64,000 nucleotides of DNA from Alphaproteobacteria bacterium. GTDB taxonomy: Bacteria > Pseudomonadota > Alphaproteobacteria > Rhizobiales > Xanthobacteraceae. The notes beneath the pieces were generated by a model. That model saw only the letters and a list, made by a program, of their open reading frames with translations. It was not told where the DNA came from and did no database searches. A program made the position numbers and the translations under genes. The stretch covers positions 2,666,001-2,730,000 of the forward strand of contig JBBCGH010000001.1 in NCBI GenBank assembly GCA_037200445.1, written 5' to 3'. Position 1 is the stretch's first letter, and every line of letters begins with the position of its first letter. Below are positions 1 through 9,230 of this stretch, piece after piece.

Positions 1-1028
1 ATCTCGATCTTCCCGTCCATATACCAGTCGACGATCTTCGGCACGTCGGTGCGGCCCCTCGCGCCGCCGAATGCCGTGCCCTTCCAGACGCGGCCGGTCA
101 CGAGCTGAAATGGCCGCGTCGCGATCTCGGCGCCGGACGGCGCGACGCCGATGATGACGGAAACGCCCCAGCCGCGATGGCAGGCTTCGAGCGCCTGGCG
201 CATCACCGTGACATTGCCGGTGCAGTCGAAGGTGTAGTCGGCGCCCCCGATCTGGTCGGCGCCTTGCTTGGTCATGTTGACGAGGTGCGGGACGAGGTCG
301 CCGCCTGCCTCCTTCGGATTGACAAAGTGCGTCATTCCAAAGCGTTCCCCCCATTCTTTCCTAGAATTGTTGATGTCGACGCCGATGATCATGTCGGCGC
401 CCGCGAGCCGCAGGCCCTGGATCACGTTGAGACCGATGCCGCCGAGGCCAAACACGATCGCCTTGGCGCCCGGCTCGACCTTGGCGGTGTTGAGCACCGC
501 GCCGATGCCGGTGGTGACGCCGCAGCCGATGTAGCAGACCTTGTCGAAGGGCGCGTCCTCGCGGATCTTCGCGACCGCGATCTCGGGCAGCACGGTGTAA
601 TTCGCGAAAGTCGAGCAGCCCATGTAGTGGTGCAGTTTCTTGGCCCCGAGGGAAAAGCGCGACGTGCCGTCCGGCATCAGGCCCTGGCCCTGCGTGGCGC
701 GGATCGCGGTGCAGAGGTTGGTCTTGCGCGACAGGCACGAGGGGCATTGCCGGCACTCGGGCGTGTAAAGCGGGATGACGTGGTCGCCCTTCTTCACCGA
801 GGTGACGCCCGGTCCGACCTCGACCACCACGCCCGCGCCCTCATGGCCGAGGATCGCCGGGAACAGGCCTTCCGGGTCGGCGCCGGATAGCGTGAACTCG
901 TCGGTGTGGCAGATCCCGGTTGCCTTGATCTCGACCATGACCTCGAAGGCCTTCGGCCCGTCGAGCTGCACCGTCATGATCTCCAGCGGCTTGCCCGCCG
1001 CCACCGCCACCGCCGCCTTCACGTCCAT
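1..1028 (-). CDS. frmA: S-(hydroxymethyl)glutathione dehydrogenase / class III alcohol dehydrogenase, 3' end cut by window
   Basis: Zinc- and NAD-dependent class III alcohol dehydrogenase. It oxidises S-(hydroxymethyl)glutathione to S-formylglutathione in cytosolic, glutathione-dependent formaldehyde detoxification. Read from the ATG at 1028, it shows the catalytic-zinc Cys in [11 protein letters not shown], a GHEGAG box, the four structural-zinc cysteines in [17 protein letters not shown] and the nucleotide-fold motif GLGGIGLN. About 342 codons are visible; the family has about 370 residues, so roughly the last 30 lie beyond the left edge. It is divergent from the dehydrogenase gene at 1067 with only 38 bp between them. 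The family assignment is secure; the usual partner frmB, if present, would lie outside the window. Confidence 0.95.
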   Translation of the reverse strand, partial: MDVKAAVAVAAGKPLEIMTVQLDGPKAFEVMVEIKATGICHTDEFTLSGADPEGLFPAILGHEGAGVVVEVGPGVTSVKKGDHVIPLYTPECRQCPSCLSRKTNLCTAIRATQGQGLMPDGTSRFSLGAKKLHHYMGCSTFANYTVLPEIAVAKIREDAPFDKVCYIGCGVTTGIGAVLNTAKVEPGAKAIVFGLGGIGLNVIQGLRLAGADMIIGVDINNSRKEWGERFGMTHFVNPKEAGGDLVPHLVNMTKQGADQIGGADYTFDCTGNVTVMRQALEACHRGWGVSVIIGVAPSGAEIATRPFQLVTGRVWKGTAFGGARGRTDVPKIVDWYMDGKIE

Positions 1029-1066
1029 TGAGGTCTCCCTGACTTTCCGGCGATCATAGTGATGGG

Positions 1067-2098
1067 GTGGCGACAATGAAGCAACGCTTCAAGGCGGTCC
1101 GCACCGACCGCGAGCTCGAATGTCCCAAGATCGATGCGGGCTTGCGCAGTGCGGGCTGCGAGCTCGTGCTGCTGCCGGAAGGCGTCACTGAGGATGAGTT
1201 GATTGCGGCGGTCCGCGACTGCGCCCTCCTGCTGATGTGCTACACGCCGATCACCGCACGTGTGATTGCGGCGGCCGACAAGCTCAAGGGCATCGTCAAG
1301 TACGGCGTCGGCATCGACGCAATCGACATTCCCGCGGCGGTCGCGCGCGGCATTCCAGTCGTCAACGTGCCGGAATATGCCGAGGAGACGGTGGCGGAGG
1401 GCGCCTTCGCGCTGATGATCGCGCTGGCCAGGAAGCTCAAGCCGATCTCCCGAGAGATGGACGCGAAAGGCTGGGCCTGGCCGACGCCCCAATGGATGGG
1501 CATCGATCTTGCCGGCCGCACGCTCGGGCTCGTCGGTACCGGCAAGATCGGGTGCAGCATGGCGCGTATGGCCGCCGGATTCCGCATGCGCGTCATTGGC
1601 TACGATCCCTATGTCGATGCCGGAGCGATGGGGGCAGCGGGCATCGAGAAGATCGACGACCTGCGCGCGCTTCTGCGAGAGAGCGATTTCATCTCGATCC
1701 ATGCCGTGTTGAATGGCGAGACGCGTCATCTGATTGGGGGGCTCGAACTCGGGTTGATGAAACCCTCGGCTTTTCTGATCAACGTGTCGCGTGGTGCGAT
1801 CGTCGACGAAACGGCGCTCGTGGTGGCGCTCCGGGAAAAAGTGATCGCGGGTGCCGCGCTCGATGTCTACAGCCGCGAGCCGCTGACCCCGGCCGGCCAT
1901 CCGATGGCCGCGCTCTACGCGATGGACAACGTGATCCTGTTTCCGCATCTCACCTTCTACACCGAAGAGGCGATGCGGCGGTTGACCGAGGACACGCTCG
2001 CGCGCTGCCACGAGATCCTTGAAGGCGGGCCCGTGCTGGTGAAATCCCACGATCCGCGGCTGCGCGCACAGAGAAAAGGGGTGGTGTTCGGCGAATAG
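1067..2098 (+). CDS. D-isomer-specific 2-hydroxyacid dehydrogenase (phosphoglycerate dehydrogenase-like)
   Basis: NAD(P)-dependent enzyme that interconverts a 2-oxoacid and a D-2-hydroxyacid. The 343-residue protein has the substrate-binding half at both ends, the Rossmann motif GLVGTGKIG at about 154-162, and the catalytic set Arg242 (in [10 protein letters not shown]), Glu271 (in YSREPL) and His294 (in LFPHLTF). The GTG at 1067 gives the longest frame; an ATG three codons later at 1076 is equally possible. The active site resembles SerA and glyoxylate/hydroxypyruvate reductases, but there is no C-terminal ACT domain, so a role in serine synthesis is not implied. The true substrate cannot be read from the sequence. 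Confidence 0.88.
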   Translation: MATMKQRFKAVRTDRELECPKIDAGLRSAGCELVLLPEGVTEDELIAAVRDCALLLMCYTPITARVIAAADKLKGIVKYGVGIDAIDIPAAVARGIPVVNVPEYAEETVAEGAFALMIALARKLKPISREMDAKGWAWPTPQWMGIDLAGRTLGLVGTGKIGCSMARMAAGFRMRVIGYDPYVDAGAMGAAGIEKIDDLRALLRESDFISIHAVLNGETRHLIGGLELGLMKPSAFLINVSRGAIVDETALVVALREKVIAGAALDVYSREPLTPAGHPMAALYAMDNVILFPHLTFYTEEAMRRLTEDTLARCHEILEGGPVLVKSHDPRLRAQRKGVVFGE

Positions 2099-2142
2099 GG
2101 AAGGCGCAGCCGAAGCCGCGCCTCTTCTGGGCAACCCGCAAT

Positions 2143-2802
2143 TTAGCCCTGCGGCTGCGGCACGATGCGGATGTAGGGCTTCGGCGATTTCCAGCCTTGC
2201 GGGTATGTCTTCTTCGCATCCTCGTCGGATACCGAGCCGGAGATGATGACGTCCTCACCCCGTTTCCACTGCGCCGGCGTCGAGACCTTGTGCTTTGCGG
2301 TGAGCTGGAGGGAGTCGATGACGCGCAGCACTTCGTCGAAGTTGCGGCCCGTGCTCATCGGATAGACAAGGATCAGCTTCACCTTCTTGTCCGGTCCGAT
2401 CACGAAGACGTTGCGGACGGTCTGATTGTCGCTTGCGGTGCGCGTGCCGTTGCCGGAGGTCGAAGCAGGCAGCATGCCGTAAAGCTTCGCAACCTTCAGC
2501 TCGGCATCGCCGATCATCGGGTAGTTCGGCGCGGTGCCTTGCGTTTCCTTGATGTCCTTCGCCCATTCACCGTGGCGGTCGACCGGATCGGCCGACAGCC
2601 CGATGATCTTTACGCCGCGCTTGTCGAAATCCGGCTTGATCTTGGCCATATAGCCGAGCTCGGTGGTGCACACCGGCGTGAAGTCTTTCGGGTGCGAGAA
2701 CAGCACGGCCCATTCGTCGCCGATCCAGTCGTGGAATTTAATGCGGCCTTCGGTCGTCTCCGCTTCGAAATCCGGTGCGGTGTCGTTCAATGCGAGCGCC
2801 AT
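2143..2802 (-). CDS. 1-Cys peroxiredoxin (Prx6 type)
   Basis: Thiol peroxidase that reduces hydrogen peroxide and organic hydroperoxides. The 219-residue protein has the AhpC/TSA fold and the peroxidatic Cys45 in FTPVCTTELG, preceded by the Prx6-type HPKD motif. It contains no other cysteine, so it must be a 1-Cys enzyme regenerated by an external thiol. The C-terminal extension ending in PKPYIRIVPQP is also typical of the Prx6 group. The ATG at 2802 is chosen because GGAGG lies 7 nt upstream; the open frame runs further up to 3057, but that part has no peroxiredoxin similarity. It is divergent from pccA across about 270 bp. Confidence 0.95.
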   Translation of the reverse strand: MALALNDTAPDFEAETTEGRIKFHDWIGDEWAVLFSHPKDFTPVCTTELGYMAKIKPDFDKRGVKIIGLSADPVDRHGEWAKDIKETQGTAPNYPMIGDAELKVAKLYGMLPASTSGNGTRTASDNQTVRNVFVIGPDKKVKLILVYPMSTGRNFDEVLRVIDSLQLTAKHKVSTPAQWKRGEDVIISGSVSDEDAKKTYPQGWKSPKPYIRIVPQPQG

Positions 2803-3072
2803 GAAATCCTCCGTGGGCTGAATTCGCTCCCGGACGCGATATAGGAAACTGTGGGGCAGGCGGCCAAGAGCGGTCGCGAAGTTCAAAATGCTTTGCTTCG
2901 CAGCGATGGGTCGGGAGGACAGTTGTCCCGCGATAGCTGGAACACAGAGGACATTGTTTTGAGCAGCGACGGCAGGTCGCAGGCGGCGAGGCGGGCGGGC
3001 GCAAGATTGACTTTCCTGCTGCAACGCCGCAAAGCCTGAAAAGCCGTTGCCGGGCAAGGATCACATCGGGGC
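2803..3072. other. Divergent intergenic region between peroxiredoxin and pccA
   Basis: A 270-bp stretch between two divergent genes that presumably holds both promoters. I see no small gene with a convincing ribosome binding site and no clear OxyR-type or palindromic operator. Frames that cross it on either strand have no recognisable protein content. Confidence 0.5.
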
Positions 3073-5142
3073 ATGTTCAAGCGCATCCTGATCGCCAATC
3101 GTGGCGAGATCGCCTGCCGGATCATCAAGACCGCGCGCAAAATGGGAATTTCGACGGTCGCGGTCTATTCCGACGCCGACCGCGACGCGCTGCACGTCGA
3201 GATGGCGGATGAGGCCGTGCACATCGGGCCTCCGGCGGCGGCCGAGAGCTACCTGCAGATCGAGAAGATCATCGCCGCCTGCAAACAGACCGGCGCCCAG
3301 GCGGTGCATCCGGGCTACGGCTTCCTCTCCGAGCGCGAGGCGTTCCCGCGCGCGCTTGCGAAAGCCGGTATCGTCTTCATCGGCCCGAACCCGGACGCCA
3401 TCGCCGCGATGGGCGACAAGATCGAGAGCAAGAAGGCCGCCGCCAAAGCCAAGGTCTCGACCGTGCCCGGGCACCTCGGCGTGATCGAGGACGAGAAGCA
3501 CGCGGTCAAGATCGCCGACGAGATCGGCTACCCGGTGATGATCAAGGCGTCCGCCGGCGGTGGCGGCAAGGGCATGCGCATCGCGCACTCGAAGGGCGAG
3601 GTGGCGGAAGGCTTCGCGCGCGCGAAGTCCGAGGCGAAGTCCTCGTTCGGCGACGACCGCGTGTTCATCGAGAAATTCATCGTCGATCCGCGCCACGTCG
3701 AGATCCAGGTGCTCGGCGATAAGCACGGCAACGTCATCTATCTCGGCGAGCGCGAATGCTCGATCCAGCGCCGCAACCAGAAGGTCATCGAGGAGGCGCC
3801 GTCGCCACTGCTCGATGCCGCGACGCGCAAGAAGATGGGCGAGCAGGCGGTCGCGCTGGCGAAAGCCGTCGGATACGACTCGGCCGGAACCGTCGAGTTC
3901 GTCGCCGGGCAGGACAAGAGCTTCTACTTCCTCGAGATGAACACGCGGCTGCAGGTCGAGCATCCGGTGACCGAACTCGTGACCGGCATTGACCTCGTCG
4001 AGCAGATGATCCGCGTCGCGGCCGGCGAGAAGCTCGAGCTGAAGCAGGCGGACGTGAAGCTCACCGGCTGGGCGGTCGAAAGCCGCGTCTACGCCGAGGA
4101 CCCGACCCGCAACTTCCTGCCCTCGACCGGGCGGCTCACCACCTATCGGCCGCCGGCGGAAAGCCAAGCGAACGGCATCACGGTGCGCAACGACACCGGC
4201 GTCTACGAGGGCGGCGAGATTTCGATCTGGTACGATCCGATGATCGCCAAGCTCGTCACGCATGCGAAGACGCGGCAAGCCGCGATTGACGCGCAGGCCG
4301 AGGCGCTCGACGCGTTCGCGATCGACGGCATTCGCCACAACATCCCGTTCCTCGCCGCGCTGATGGCGCACCCGCGCTGGCGCGCCGGCAAGCTCTCGAC
4401 CGGCTTCATCGCCGAGGAATACCGGGATGGCTTCCACAATCCGCCGCCCGAAGGAGAGAGCGCGAAGATGCTCGCCGCCGTCGCGGTCGCGATCGATCAC
4501 AAGCTCGGCCAGCGCAAGCGGCGCATTTCGGGCCAGCTCACGGGCCGCGCCGTGACACGCGCGACCTCGCGCCGGGTCTGGCTCGACAGGAAGGAATACG
4601 TCGTGGAGGTGACCGAGGCCGGCGCCGTGCATTTCGGCGACGGTGAGGTCGGACTTGTGCCGGAGAACGGCGATAGCGCGCTCACGGTGCGCTATTGCGG
4701 TGGAGCAGGCGAGAACGCGGAGGACCTGATCACGCTCAAGTCCACCTGGACGCCGGGCGAGCCGGTGTGGTCCGGGACGGTCAACGGCAAGCCCGTCGCC
4801 GTGCAGGCCCGCCCGATCCCGAATGGCACCATGCTGTCGTGGCGCGGCGCGTTCGCGAATGCGCGGGTCTACACCGAGCGCGAGGCGAATTACGCGCGGC
4901 TGATGCCAGTGAAGACCGCGACCGATACCGGCAAGAAACTGCTCTGCCCGATGCCCGGCCTGGTGAAGGCGATTGCCGTCACTGAAGGGCAAGAGGTCAA
5001 ATCCGGTGAGACGCTCGCGATCGTCGAGGCCATGAAGATGGAAAACGTGCTGCGCGCCGAGCGCGACGGCACGGTGAAGAAGCTTCACGCCAAGGCCGGC
5101 GACAGCCTCGCGGTCGACGCGGTGATCATGGAGTTTGCTTAG
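3073..5142 (+). CDS. pccA: Propionyl-CoA carboxylase, biotin-containing alpha subunit
   Basis: Carries the biotin carboxylase and biotin carrier parts of propionyl-CoA carboxylase, which makes methylmalonyl-CoA from propionyl-CoA (odd-chain fatty acid, Val and Ile breakdown). The 689-residue protein starts with [13 protein letters not shown], has the ATP-grasp loop [13 protein letters not shown] and the [14 protein letters not shown] motif. It then has the PCC-type linker domain (HPRWRAGKLSTGFIAEEY) and a C-terminal biotinyl domain with AMKMEN, biotinyl Lys655, 35 residues from the end as usual. The linker distinguishes it from the methylcrotonyl and acetyl-CoA enzymes. The beta subunit pccB is not adjacent. 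The ATG at 3073 fits the conserved N-terminus. Confidence 0.95.
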   Translation: MFKRILIANRGEIACRIIKTARKMGISTVAVYSDADRDALHVEMADEAVHIGPPAAAESYLQIEKIIAACKQTGAQAVHPGYGFLSEREAFPRALAKAGIVFIGPNPDAIAAMGDKIESKKAAAKAKVSTVPGHLGVIEDEKHAVKIADEIGYPVMIKASAGGGGKGMRIAHSKGEVAEGFARAKSEAKSSFGDDRVFIEKFIVDPRHVEIQVLGDKHGNVIYLGERECSIQRRNQKVIEEAPSPLLDAATRKKMGEQAVALAKAVGYDSAGTVEFVAGQDKSFYFLEMNTRLQVEHPVTELVTGIDLVEQMIRVAAGEKLELKQADVKLTGWAVESRVYAEDPTRNFLPSTGRLTTYRPPAESQANGITVRNDTGVYEGGEISIWYDPMIAKLVTHAKTRQAAIDAQAEALDAFAIDGIRHNIPFLAALMAHPRWRAGKLSTGFIAEEYRDGFHNPPPEGESAKMLAAVAVAIDHKLGQRKRRISGQLTGRAVTRATSRRVWLDRKEYVVEVTEAGAVHFGDGEVGLVPENGDSALTVRYCGGAGENAEDLITLKSTWTPGEPVWSGTVNGKPVAVQARPIPNGTMLSWRGAFANARVYTEREANYARLMPVKTATDTGKKLLCPMPGLVKAIAVTEGQEVKSGETLAIVEAMKMENVLRAERDGTVKKLHAKAGDSLAVDAVIMEFA

Positions 5143-5233
5143 GTTTTTTATCCGAAGCGAAAAAGCCCGCGATAAACCCAACAAACTATGATATCGGGGC
5201 GAGGGAGACTAACCAACCGCACGGGGCACGCCG

Positions 5234-5560
5234 ATGTGGAAGTTTTCTCTTGTCTCCATCGTTGCTTTGGTGGTGAGCGTCGCGTCAGCGCACGCCTGGT
5301 CCGAAGCAAACTGCATGGCGAAGTGCCGGCTCACGGCGCAGAGCGGCAAGGCGCCGGCCTGCATCGCGCGAAGCAATTGCGCGAAGTACCGCGGGAACAA
5401 GCACGAGGACGATGCCTATGTGCAGAGATCCGCAGGGCGCTGGAAGGAAGCCAACTATCTCGTCGGCTCGATGTATCAGGGAAAGCTGGCGGGCGGGCGC
5501 ACGTATCGTAACCGCCGAGGCTTCTGTCCGGCGCGTCGACATTCCGCTGGGGTCTGCTAG
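5234..5560 (+). CDS. Small exported Cys-containing protein, unknown function
   Basis: A 108-residue protein beginning with a clear signal peptide (MWKFSLVSIVALVVSVASAHA, likely cleaved after AHA at about residue 21). The mature part has four cysteines near its N-terminus (spacing C-x3-C-x12-C-x5-C) and two more near the end, suggesting a disulfide-bonded periplasmic protein. I do not recognise the family. It stands alone between pccA and a convergent AraC gene, with no operon partner. The start is chosen because it gives a perfect signal peptide. Confidence 0.7.
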   Translation: MWKFSLVSIVALVVSVASAHAWSEANCMAKCRLTAQSGKAPACIARSNCAKYRGNKHEDDAYVQRSAGRWKEANYLVGSMYQGKLAGGRTYRNRRGFCPARRHSAGVC

Positions 5561-5591
5561 CGAAAAGCGCCTGCGCGGCTCCTGACGCGCA

Positions 5592-6368
5592 TCAATGTCG
5601 TGTCAGCGCCCGCCACGCAGCGGGCGCAACGCCGTAGGCCTGCTTGAACTGCCGCGTCATGTGGCTCTGATCCGCGAAGCCAGTCGCGGCGGCTGCGTCG
5701 GCGAGCGAGACCTCGGCCGCGATCAGCCGCCGCGCGCGGTCCAGGCGCCGCATCGTCGCGTAACGGTGCGGGCTGGTGCCGAGGCAGCGGCGGAATTGGC
5801 GGGCAAGCTCGAAGCGCGACAGGCCGGTCAGTCGTTCCAATGTCCCGGATGAGGGGAGATCGCGCGCGTCGTCGAGATAGGCCCGCGCAATCCGAATCGC
5901 GCGTTCAGCTTTCGCATCGATCTTCCGCGGTGTCGGATCGTGCGCTGCCAGTGCATCGGCGACACGCGTGATGAGATCATCGAAATGCAAGTCCTCGATC
6001 GGCCCGTCGAACGTATCGAGCGCCGCGCGGACCGCGCGATGCAAGGTCGATTCGCACGTGACCGCGTTCCTGACGAACGGCAGCGCGCGCAGTCCGAGCG
6101 CCTCCGAGATCAGCCGCGGCGCGATGTACATGATCCGGTAGCCGAAGCCTTCGTCAGTTCCTGCACGGCCATCGTGCGTCTCGTCCGGGTGGATGACAAA
6201 GGCGCAGCCCGCCTCGCTGTGCTGCGTCGTGCCGCGATAGCCGAACGACTGCACGCCGGAGAGCGTGATGCCGATCGCGTAAGCGTCATGGCGATGCGGC
6301 GCAAAGCGCATCGTCGCGAAATTCGCCTCCGCCCGCTCGAAACCGGGACGTGACGTGCCGCTGCGCAC
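5592..6368 (-). CDS. AraC family transcriptional regulator
   Basis: One-component regulator with an N-terminal cupin sensor (HRHDAYAIGITLSG and HPDETHDGR motifs) and a C-terminal double helix-turn-helix AraC domain (LTGLSRFELARQFRR, then AAAATGFADQSHMTRQFKQ). I place the start at the GTG at 6368 (258 residues) because GGAGGG lies 9 nt upstream; an in-frame ATG at 6422 would leave only 23 bp to the divergent LysE gene, too little for two promoters. Divergence from an amino-acid exporter gene suggests that it controls the exporter, but that is inference. The effector is unknown. Confidence 0.88.
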   Translation of the reverse strand: MRSGTSRPGFERAEANFATMRFAPHRHDAYAIGITLSGVQSFGYRGTTQHSEAGCAFVIHPDETHDGRAGTDEGFGYRIMYIAPRLISEALGLRALPFVRNAVTCESTLHRAVRAALDTFDGPIEDLHFDDLITRVADALAAHDPTPRKIDAKAERAIRIARAYLDDARDLPSSGTLERLTGLSRFELARQFRRCLGTSPHRYATMRRLDRARRLIAAEVSLADAAAATGFADQSHMTRQFKQAYGVAPAAWRALTRH

Positions 6369-6445
6369 GGAGTTTGTCCCTCCGCACGATCGTTCAAGAC
6401 CTTTTATCGCTGACGTGGTCAAAGCGCGCCTTCGCGAGGAAAGAG

Positions 6446-7033
6446 ATGCCTGAAAGCCTTGCGGGCTTCGTTATAGCGGCATTCGCACTCACCGGCAGCC
6501 CCGGTCCGGCGACGCTGGGCCTGAGCGCGGCGGGCGCCGCATTCGGGTTGCGGCGCAGCCTCGCGCTGATGATCGGCATCATCGTGGGCGTCCTGATCGT
6601 GTTCGCGGCGGCCGCCGCAGGACTGACCGGGCTCATCCTGGCGCAGCCGCTGCTCGGTCCGATCGTGAAGGCGCTGTCCGTCGCCTACATGCTCTGGCTC
6701 GCCTGGAGCATTGCGAGCGCGCCGCCGCTGGCCGAGGGCGTGTCGGGCGATTCGCCGAGCTTCTGGGGCGGCATGTTCCTCGGCGTCGGTAATCCCAAGG
6801 CCTATGCGGCGATGGCGGCGCTTTCGTCCGGATTCGTGCTTGCCGCCGACCGCACGATCGATGCGGCGGCGAAGGCCGCGATCCTTCTCGCCGTCATGAT
6901 CGTGGTCGATCTGGCGTGGCTGCTCGCGGGCTCGGCGCTCGCCCGCACCATGCGCAATCCAAGTTGGTCGCGCGCGATCAATATCGTGTTCGCGCTTGCG
7001 CTGCTCGCCTCGGTGGCGGCCGGTTTCCTGTGA
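6446..7033 (+). CDS. LysE family amino-acid exporter
   Basis: Inner-membrane protein of the LysE/RhtB superfamily, which exports amino acids. The 195-residue protein has about six hydrophobic helices and the family hallmarks GSPGPATLGLSAAGAAFG near the N-terminus and GNPKAYAAM in the middle. The ATG at 6446 is preceded by GAGGAAAGA. It is shorter than E. coli RhtB (about 206 residues) but complete. It is divergent from the AraC-type regulator, a common regulator-exporter arrangement. The exported substrate cannot be deduced. Confidence 0.88.
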   Translation: MPESLAGFVIAAFALTGSPGPATLGLSAAGAAFGLRRSLALMIGIIVGVLIVFAAAAAGLTGLILAQPLLGPIVKALSVAYMLWLAWSIASAPPLAEGVSGDSPSFWGGMFLGVGNPKAYAAMAALSSGFVLAADRTIDAAAKAAILLAVMIVVDLAWLLAGSALARTMRNPSWSRAINIVFALALLASVAAGFL

Positions 7034-7086
7034 CGGTGGGAACTTCGGGTCGGCCGAAACGTTCGTCCGGTATCCCGGAGGCCCTG

Positions 7087-7989
7087 ATGAACGTGCATCA
7101 ACGACCCGACAAAGCCGCTGAAAACGCGACGAAAAAGGACGAGAAAGGGACACAGCCGCCGCAGCACCAGGACCATCAGCCGGGCGTCGAGAGCAGGATG
7201 CGGCCCAAGCCCGAGTACCTGCCGAAGTATCCGGGTGTCGGGAAGCTCAAAGACAAGGTCGCGATCATCACCGGCGGCGATTCCGGGATCGGCCGGGCAG
7301 TCGCGGTCGCCATGGCACGCGAGGGTGCGCTGGTCGCGATCCTCTATCTGGAGGAGCACGACGACGCCAACGAAACCAAACGTCTCGTGGAAGCGGAGGG
7401 CAGTCAGTGCCTGCTGTTCGCGGGCGACGTCGCCGACGAGATGTTCTGCTGGGAATCGGTCGAGCGCACGTTCGAGGAATTCGGCCGCGTCGACATTCTG
7501 GTCAACAACGCGGCGGAGCAGCACGAAACCGAAGATCCGGCCGAACTCGACACCGCGCAGCTCGAGCGCACGTTCCGCACCAACGTGTTCAGCCAGTTCC
7601 ACATGACACGCGCCTGCCTGCAATACATGCAGGAGGGCGCGAGCATCATCAACACGACGTCGATCACCGCCTATCAGGGCCACAAGACGCTGATCGACTA
7701 CGCCTCCACCAAGGGCGCGATCCTGGCGTTTACACGCTCGCTCTCCGAGGCGCTGGTCGAGAAGGGTATTCGCGTCAACGGGGTCGCGCCCGGGCCGATC
7801 TGGACCCCGCTCATCCCGTCGTCCTTCGATGCCGAGAAGACCGCGAAACACGGCCAGAGCGCGCCGATGAAGCGCGCCGGCCAGCCCAATGAGGTGGCGC
7901 CCTGTTATGTGTTTTTGGCCAGCGAGGATGCCTCCTACATGAGCGGGCAGGTGCTGCATCCCAATGGCGGCAATGTCGTCAACGCGTAG
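7087..7989 (+). CDS. SDR family oxidoreductase (YghA-like)
   Basis: NAD(P)-dependent short-chain dehydrogenase of the long N-terminus subgroup that includes E. coli YghA and the general-stress proteins. After a hydrophilic N-terminal extension of about 50 residues come the cofactor motif TGGDSGIG, the NNAA motif, and a Ser...Tyr-x-x-x-Lys active site (TTSITAYQGHKTLIDYASTK). The 300-residue length from the ATG at 7087 matches the subgroup. The substrate is unknown. It probably belongs with stress-response genes, as the small hydrophilic gene that follows also suggests. Confidence 0.9.
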   Translation: MNVHQRPDKAAENATKKDEKGTQPPQHQDHQPGVESRMRPKPEYLPKYPGVGKLKDKVAIITGGDSGIGRAVAVAMAREGALVAILYLEEHDDANETKRLVEAEGSQCLLFAGDVADEMFCWESVERTFEEFGRVDILVNNAAEQHETEDPAELDTAQLERTFRTNVFSQFHMTRACLQYMQEGASIINTTSITAYQGHKTLIDYASTKGAILAFTRSLSEALVEKGIRVNGVAPGPIWTPLIPSSFDAEKTAKHGQSAPMKRAGQPNEVAPCYVFLASEDASYMSGQVLHPNGGNVVNA

Positions 7990-8037
7990 GGCGTGATCCC
8001 GAAAAGTGGATACCGGTTTTCGGACAGGATCACGCCC
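7989..8037. repeat. Dispersed palindromic repeat, copy 1
   Basis: An imperfect palindrome directly after the SDR stop codon: arms GGGCGTGATCC and GGATCACGCCC around the core CGAAAAGTGGATACCGGTTT. The same core and arms recur at 14216, 53836 and 54233. This is a known type of intergenic repeat in Bradyrhizobium relatives; it can fold into a hairpin and may act as a transcription terminator or mRNA stabiliser. Confidence 0.85.
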
Positions 8038-8055
8038 CAACAAAAGGAGTCCGCG

Positions 8056-8241
8056 ATGGACCCGAAACGCAAACCCGCCGACGATGCGACCGCAGCCGAC
8101 CCGGACAAGAACGCGCGGCTCGAGACCTACGAGCAGGAGGTCGAGCGCGCCTCGGTGGAAAGCGTGGCCGAGCACCCGGAAGGCTCGGCGCCGCCGCTGG
8201 AGCGGGTGGTCGATTCACATCCGAAGAAACAGCGCAAGTAG
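8056..8241 (+). CDS. Small hydrophilic protein, unknown function
   Basis: A 61-residue highly charged protein (MDPKRKPADDATAADPDKNA at the start) without cysteine, membrane segment or signal peptide. AAGGAG lies 7 nt upstream of the ATG at 8056, which supports translation; the upstream extension of the frame runs into the palindromic repeat and is not coding. It resembles short disordered proteins found in Rhizobiales stress regions, but I cannot name a family. It sits 66 bp after the SDR gene and could share its transcript. Confidence 0.6.
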   Translation: MDPKRKPADDATAADPDKNARLETYEQEVERASVESVAEHPEGSAPPLERVVDSHPKKQRK

Positions 8242-8274
8242 CGCGACGCGTCCGGACCATGCCACTCTGGTGGC

Positions 8275-8775
8275 ATGGATTTGTTGAAGGGCCGGCTCGC
8301 GCCGACGCCGTTTGCGCTCGGCGTTGTCGCCGTGTGGATCGCCGGCATTGCGAGCCAACTTCTGCTGACCGGCGAAGTGACCGCGCGCGTCAGTGTGTCG
8401 CCTTTCATTGCCGTACAGGCGGGGTTGATCGCGATCTGGCTGGTACTGCACATCCGGCGCCTGCGCGATGCGGGCCAAGGGCCTGCCGCAGCGATCGGGA
8501 TCGCGCTTGTCTACGGGCTGTCGATCGGCCTCCTGTTGATGCTGGCCGCATTCTTCACCCATCCGGACGCGGTGGCGCCGCGCGGCGGCGAGACCCCGGC
8601 GAGCGACGCGGCCCTTGGCACGCTGCTGGTGGTCTTCCTGTTCAACATCGTGTTCACGCCGGATTTCGGCGTGTTCTCGACCATTCTGAAAGGCCTGATC
8701 CTGATTGCGTTCCTGCCGGCCGTGATCTCGCTTTTGTTCTCGGTTCGCACCGCTTTGAGAAAGCGCGTGCCATGA
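8275..8775 (+). CDS. Small integral membrane protein (DUF805-like)
   Basis: A 166-residue protein with about four hydrophobic helices. The sequence HIRRLRDAGQGP after the second helix resembles the R-R-x-H/R-D-x-G signature of DUF805 membrane proteins, whose function is unknown. It begins a tight operon: its stop codon overlaps the ATG of the gamma-glutamylcyclotransferase gene (ATGA at 8772-8775). The ATG at 8275 is 33 bp after the previous gene and directly precedes the first helix. Confidence 0.75.
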   Translation: MDLLKGRLAPTPFALGVVAVWIAGIASQLLLTGEVTARVSVSPFIAVQAGLIAIWLVLHIRRLRDAGQGPAAAIGIALVYGLSIGLLLMLAAFFTHPDAVAPRGGETPASDAALGTLLVVFLFNIVFTPDFGVFSTILKGLILIAFLPAVISLLFSVRTALRKRVP

Positions 8776-9230
8776 CGCTCTATTTCGCCTACGGGGCCAA
8801 CATGGAGCGCGCCGCGATGCGAAAGCGCTGCCCGGGTGCGCGGGCGCTCGGGCCGGCGCTGCTCCGCGGCTGGCGCTATGTGATCGCGCGAGGCTATGGC
8901 TCGGTCGCGCCGGCACGAGGTGGCGGCGACTTCGGCGTATTGTGGCGGCTTACGCCGCGCGATCTCGCCGCGTTGAACGCGTTCGAAAGCCTCGACAGCG
9001 GGCTTTATCGCCGTGCGATGCTGACCGTAGAGGCGGGCGCACAGCGGGTGAGGGCGCTCACCTATGTGGGCCGCCAGCGGGGCAAACGGCGCCCGATGCC
9101 GGGCTATCAGGAACGGGTCGTGACCGCGGCAGAAGATTGGCGGCTGCCGTCGCGCTATATTGCGGAGCTTGCGCGTCTCGCACCCGGGTACCGCGCGGCC
9201 CGCCCGGCCGAAACCGGAGAGATCGGATGA
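8772..9230 (+). CDS. Gamma-glutamylcyclotransferase family protein
   Basis: A 152-residue GGCT-fold protein; the family releases 5-oxoproline from gamma-glutamyl amines or peptides. It has the N-terminal substrate loop FAYGANM (usually YGSN) and the catalytic Glu72 in FESLDSGLYRR. Translation is coupled at both ends: it starts inside the stop of the upstream membrane protein and ends in an ATGA overlap with the acylphosphatase. The precise substrate is not known. Confidence 0.85.
   Translation: MTLYFAYGANMERAAMRKRCPGARALGPALLRGWRYVIARGYGSVAPARGGGDFGVLWRLTPRDLAALNAFESLDSGLYRRAMLTVEAGAQRVRALTYVGRQRGKRRPMPGYQERVVTAAEDWRLPSRYIAELARLAPGYRAARPAETGEIG

Noticed and set aside
1019-2134. A 371-codon minus-strand frame opposite the 2-hydroxyacid dehydrogenase
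   Set aside because: No recognisable motif; the plus-strand enzyme has all its catalytic residues.
3061-5184. A 707-codon open frame on the minus strand opposite pccA
   Set aside because: It is the antisense shadow of a GC-rich gene: residues are mostly Arg, Leu, Ala, Asp and His with no domain, and pccA on the plus strand is certain.
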